Source: Verrucomicrobiota bacterium
GTDB taxonomy: Bacteria; Verrucomicrobiota; Verrucomicrobiia; Verrucomicrobiales; Verrucomicrobiaceae
DNA: 64,000 nt
Reading direction: 5' to 3'
Assembly (NCBI GenBank): GCA_017301975.1
Contig: JAFLEI010000030.1
Location: 1-64,000, forward strand
Below, in pieces: positions 60,893 through 64,000 of this stretch (position 1 is its first letter; the number at the start of each line of letters is the position of its first letter). A model generated the notes under the pieces. The model was given only the letters and a program-made list of their open reading frames with translations, was not told the DNA's origin and did no database searches. The position numbers and the translations under genes are program-made.

Positions 60893-61864
60893 ATGAAAGA
60901 CACGATGGCATTGCTGCGACGCTTCCTGCCCCTGATCAGTGCCGTGGTGCTGCTTGCCGCCTCGTTTTTCCCGTATCAAGAGCCCAGAACCCGGCTGCGA
61001 GTCGTGCCCGGAATTTGGCCGGCTGCCGAGCCGCTGCTTGTGGCGGGTGATCTCCAAATTTTGCCACCCGATCGTTTTCAAATCATTGAAATTCCCTGGT
61101 CATCAGCCGTGGCACGGGCCTTTGGCAGCGGCGCTGCGGATGTGGCTGTCGTGACGCTCGACGGCGCCCTCCGAATGCGGGAAGCAGGTCAGCGACTGAG
61201 GGTGCTCATGGTGATGAGCCAGTCCACAGGCTCGGATGCAATCATGGCACGTCAGCATATCCAGAGGCTGCAGGATCTTAAAGGGAAGCGGGTGGGCGTG
61301 GAGCGCAGCGCAGGTTCCTACCTTCTGGTCAATGCGCTGGAAAGCGTCGGCATGTCCATGGCTGATGTCGAGGCGGTCCCCATGTTTCAATCAGAAATGC
61401 AGCAGTCCCTGCAGGCGGGCCAGGTGGAGGCTGTCGTGGTCATGAACCCGTGGCGGTCAAAGATTTCACTCCAAGGCACGCGCTCGCTGTATGACTCCAG
61501 CCAGCTCAAGATTCCCATCCTCTATCTCCTGGTGGCTTCGGAGCGTGCCTGCGACACCTCCAGAAAAGAGCTGGTGTCGCTGCTCAAAGCCCAGGCAGAG
61601 ATGACCGACAAGATATGGGGAGGCAAACCCTTCCAAGGAATGGATGCCGTCCTGCGGCGTGAAAACCTCAACGCTGACGAACTGGCATCATGCCTCAGAC
61701 AACTGCGACCGCTGAATAAGTCTGAAGGCATGAAAATGCTGAACCAACTGCCGCAGCTGGCGGTGGAAATGGAGGAGCAGATGATCCGCAGCGGCATCAT
61801 CAAGACCCGACCGGCGGGCAGTGAATGGATCAACGGCACCTTCGTGAAGGAGGCGCTGCCTTGA
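60893..61864 (+). CDS. NMT1/SsuA-like periplasmic solute-binding protein
   Basis: The product (start MKDTMALLRR; an ATG at 60878 or 60905 is also possible) has a signal-anchor (LLRRFLPLISAVVLLAASFF), then a periplasmic-binding-protein type 2 domain with GIWPAAEPLLVA, GAADVAVVTLDGA and LKGKRVGVERSAGSYLLVNAL. These fit ThiY/SsuA/TauA-like ligand binding. No ABC permease or ATPase gene is in the window; instead a histidine kinase overlaps its 3' end, so it may be a sensing component. AAGGGG lies directly before ATG 60893. Confidence 0.8.
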   Translation: MKDTMALLRRFLPLISAVVLLAASFFPYQEPRTRLRVVPGIWPAAEPLLVAGDLQILPPDRFQIIEIPWSSAVARAFGSGAADVAVVTLDGALRMREAGQRLRVLMVMSQSTGSDAIMARQHIQRLQDLKGKRVGVERSAGSYLLVNALESVGMSMADVEAVPMFQSEMQQSLQAGQVEAVVVMNPWRSKISLQGTRSLYDSSQLKIPILYLLVASERACDTSRKELVSLLKAQAEMTDKIWGGKPFQGMDAVLRRENLNADELASCLRQLRPLNKSEGMKMLNQLPQLAVEMEEQMIRSGIIKTRPAGSEWINGTFVKEALP

Positions 61865-63243
61865 AACTGTTTCACTCCATACAAAGCCGCATCACTCTGA
61901 CGGTCCTGTCGTTTGGACTGCTGATGATTCTGTTCAACAACTGGAGAAATCAGCAGTGGCTGACAGAGCGCCGGCTCCTGCGTCTGGAACAGGAGGCCAC
62001 TGAAACGGGCAGCCGCCTGGCCGGCCTTCTTCAGCACCTTTCCCGCAAGCAGCAGGAACGCGCCGCCGAACTCGAGATGGCCTATGTATCGCTTTCAGCC
62101 GATGTGGATCTGGGTCTGGTATGCAACAAGGAGGGAATTGTCACCTGCTCCACCCACATGCAATGGAAGCAGATGGACGTCCTGAAAACACCCCTGGCGG
62201 ACGAGTGGAAGCGGCATGCCTCCGTGCTCGAAACGATGGCGCCCGCATTCGAATGGAACGCTGGTAAAACCAGCCTGGTGGTGATGGTTCCTTTCTTTGA
62301 AACCTATGAATCCACGAGCAGGGCGGCGGTCGTGATCCGTTACGATGCCACTCTGGCGCTGGCGCAGGTACTAGAGGATGCCTGGCATGAGTCACTAAGG
62401 CAGGCTGGCGCGCTGCTGGCATCGTGCCTGCTGCTCTGGTTTGCCTTGGATGAACTCATCACACGCCGGGTGCGCAGGGTGGTGGAAATCCTCCGTGCGG
62501 CAACCTCCAAGGACGGCCTTCCCACGACATTGGAAGGTCATGATGAGCTTTCTCTGATCTCCAAAGAATTTGCCGGGGCGGTGACCAAGCTCCGCACCGC
62601 AGAAAACATGGTGCTCGAAGCCGCGGAGCAGGAACGCCGGAAGATCGGCAGAGACTTGCATGACGACCTATGTCAAAGACTCTCCGCGATCAAAATGAAA
62701 GCCGGGGTCGTGCAGGGGATGATCCATGATAAAGATGGCAGGATTGCCAACCTCGCCGGACAGGTGGCCGAAGAGCTCTCAGAATCGACGGTGATTGCGC
62801 GAAGCATGGCGTGGGGACTTGCCCCCGTGGGCATCGAAAATCACGGACTGAAGGATGCACTGGAGAACGTGCTGCGCTTTGTCGAGAGGTCCTACATGGT
62901 GCAGTGCTCCCTCGACTATTCGGATTTGAGCGCCTCCCTGACCGGGAGCTCGCAGGAACTGCTGTTCCGCATCGCCCAGGAACTGGTGGTCAATGCCTGC
63001 AAACATTCCAAGCCCAATGTCATCAACATCTCAGTACGGATGGAAGATTCGAATGTCGTGCTGAGCGTGATCCATGATGGAAAGCCATTTATAAAACAGT
63101 CAGCGGCGGATGGCAGCGGCATGGGTCTGCATCTCATGGGGCAGCGGCTGCGCACGCTCTCCGCAACGCTGGAGAGAACCGTGGAAAAGGGCGAAAGGGA
63201 TTTCTCGATTGCCATTGTGAGGATTCCGCTAAAGAATCCATGA
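61861..63243 (+). CDS. Sensor histidine kinase (HisKA_3 type)
   Basis: The 460-aa protein starts with TTG 61861 in a TTGA overlap with the solute-binding protein; MKLFHSIQSRITLTVLSFG is the resulting N-terminus. TM1 is at about 11-28, an extracytoplasmic domain spans about 30-180, and TM2 is near 181-200. A HAMP-like segment follows, then the HisKA_3 phosphoacceptor ERRKIGRDLHDDLCQRL (His267) and a HATPase domain (NACKHS, GMGLHLMGQRL). NarL/DegS-type kinase. It is coupled to the response regulator by ATGA. Confidence 0.9.
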   Translation: MKLFHSIQSRITLTVLSFGLLMILFNNWRNQQWLTERRLLRLEQEATETGSRLAGLLQHLSRKQQERAAELEMAYVSLSADVDLGLVCNKEGIVTCSTHMQWKQMDVLKTPLADEWKRHASVLETMAPAFEWNAGKTSLVVMVPFFETYESTSRAAVVIRYDATLALAQVLEDAWHESLRQAGALLASCLLLWFALDELITRRVRRVVEILRAATSKDGLPTTLEGHDELSLISKEFAGAVTKLRTAENMVLEAAEQERRKIGRDLHDDLCQRLSAIKMKAGVVQGMIHDKDGRIANLAGQVAEELSESTVIARSMAWGLAPVGIENHGLKDALENVLRFVERSYMVQCSLDYSDLSASLTGSSQELLFRIAQELVVNACKHSKPNVINISVRMEDSNVVLSVIHDGKPFIKQSAADGSGMGLHLMGQRLRTLSATLERTVEKGERDFSIAIVRIPLKNP

Positions 63244-63953
63244 GACAAAAAAGCATTCGCCCAGTGAACCTCGCACCAATGAAAACCAATCCCCCACAAG
63301 CCGCCATTCGAATTGCCATCGTGGATGACCATACCATGATGCGCGAGGGCTGGAGACTCTTCATTGAAAACGCCGAGGACCTGGCCTTTGCCTGGATGGC
63401 GGGAGACGCCTCCGAAGCCGTGCGCAAGGTGGATGAAGACACCCCGGACGTCCTGGTGGTGGACATCTCTCTGCCTGATCGTTCAGGCCTCGAACTCATC
63501 AAGGATCTCCGGCTGCTGCGCCCCAAGCTGCCAATGATCGCCATTTCGATGCATGATGAGAAGCTCTACGCACAACGCGCGCTCAAGGCGGGCGCCCGCG
63601 GCTATGTCATGAAGAGCGCACCGCAAAAGGTGCTGGAACAAGCCCTTCACCGTGTGGCCAGCGGCGGCATTGCCGTCAGCGAAGAAATGTCCGAGGAAAT
63701 CCTGAAGGCCTTCTCCTCCGGCAACGCCGCCGAATCCAAGGATTCCATCTCAGAACTCAGCGATCGCGAGTTCGAAGTCTTCGTGCTCATCGGGCAGGGC
63801 AAAAACACCGGCCAGATCGCTGAGGCGCTGCGAATCAGCACCAAAACCGTGGATGTGCACAAGATGAACATTCGCGCGAAACTAGGAATGAATGAGACCG
63901 GCGAACTGGCCTATTTTGCCATTCGTTGGGCGGAAGGCCAGAAGGCAAGCTGA
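63240..63953 (+). CDS. LuxR/NarL-type response regulator
   Basis: The 237-aa protein has a receiver domain with the phosphoacceptor Asp75 in VLVVDISLPD and the acidic IVDDH pair, the K-motif (YVMKSA), and a C-terminal HTH_LuxR domain (LSDREFEVFVLIGQG, IAEALRISTKTVDVHKMNIRAKLG). It partners the 61861 kinase, which it overlaps by 4 bp; ATG 63279 is an alternative start. Targets unknown. 63954-64000 has no further feature. Confidence 0.95.
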   Translation: MRQKSIRPVNLAPMKTNPPQAAIRIAIVDDHTMMREGWRLFIENAEDLAFAWMAGDASEAVRKVDEDTPDVLVVDISLPDRSGLELIKDLRLLRPKLPMIAISMHDEKLYAQRALKAGARGYVMKSAPQKVLEQALHRVASGGIAVSEEMSEEILKAFSSGNAAESKDSISELSDREFEVFVLIGQGKNTGQIAEALRISTKTVDVHKMNIRAKLGMNETGELAYFAIRWAEGQKAS

Positions 63954-64000
63954 TCACAGCCGCCTCTCATTAAATCTCGGCTTGTTGCATCAGCTTCTCT

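Overview
The window looks like chromosomal DNA of a Gram-negative bacterium of the phylum Verrucomicrobiota, probably a Prosthecobacter/Verrucomicrobium-like member of the Verrucomicrobiaceae. This is inferred from gene content alone: two very large secreted heme-binding CxxCH dehydrogenase proteins of the kind typical of the PVC superphylum, a Tat-exported DUF1501 protein, a Tat-exported Gfo/Idh/MocA oxidoreductase, an LPS pathway (waaA, hldD), and GC-rich genes with few clear Shine-Dalgarno sequences. No rRNA, prophage, CRISPR array or intact transposase was seen.

Layout. 1-87 is the end of a probable IS110-type transposase. 443-4492 is a long smc with acidic additions. 4.6-5.4 kb holds two copies of an inverted-repeat-bounded element that overwrite the 3' end of a small membrane-protein gene. 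5.5-7.3 kb has ubiE/menG, tRNA-Leu(CAG) and a prenyltransferase/squalene-oxidase-repeat protein. 7.35-7.72 kb is a 107-bp tandem repeat array with paired hairpins. 7.8-14.9 kb carries DUF1501, a zinc-ribbon membrane protein, a D,D-carboxypeptidase-like lipoprotein, a parvulin, a CxxC protein, a PQQ-type propeller and a cupin. 15.2-17.4 kb is rsmD-waaA plus a small insert-like ORF. 17.5-26.4 kb has a nucleotidyltransferase, a coiled-coil zinc-ribbon protein, an enolase-superfamily enzyme, a HAD protein, prmC, 5-FTHF cyclo-ligase and a 2-oxoacid dehydrogenase E1alpha-E1beta-E2 cluster.

26.6-28.2 kb has an orphan gene and hldD. 28.3-31.7 kb is an accessory island of lower GC: three orphan membrane proteins in one orientation, diverged structured repeats, and a small conserved protein behind a palindrome. 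31.7-40.6 kb is mostly amino acid and cofactor metabolism (trpA, dapF, dapA, moeA, cimA), with an HD protein, a lipoprotein, a Nudix-like protein and an ECF sigma/putative anti-sigma pair. 40.6-48.1 kb has an RluA-type pseudouridine synthase, an RmlD-like reductase, an FAD amine-oxidase-like enzyme, a lipoprotein/acyltransferase pair, an FHA protein, purA and rpsU with a clear terminator. 48.1-60.8 kb is dominated by PVC-type secreted catabolic genes, with ppk2 and a few hypotheticals. 60.9-63.95 kb is a tightly coupled solute-binding protein, histidine kinase and LuxR-type response regulator operon.

The least ordinary feature is the load of small structured repeats: a 144-bp inverted-repeat element, a 107-bp double-hairpin unit, a GAGCTTTAGCTCG palindrome, a cassette-like repeat flanking an orphan gene, and two apparent in-frame insertions of repeat-like DNA inside large PVC dehydrogenase genes. 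No complete new defence or biosynthetic system could be demonstrated. The repeat biology and the kinase operon are the best candidates for something undescribed.
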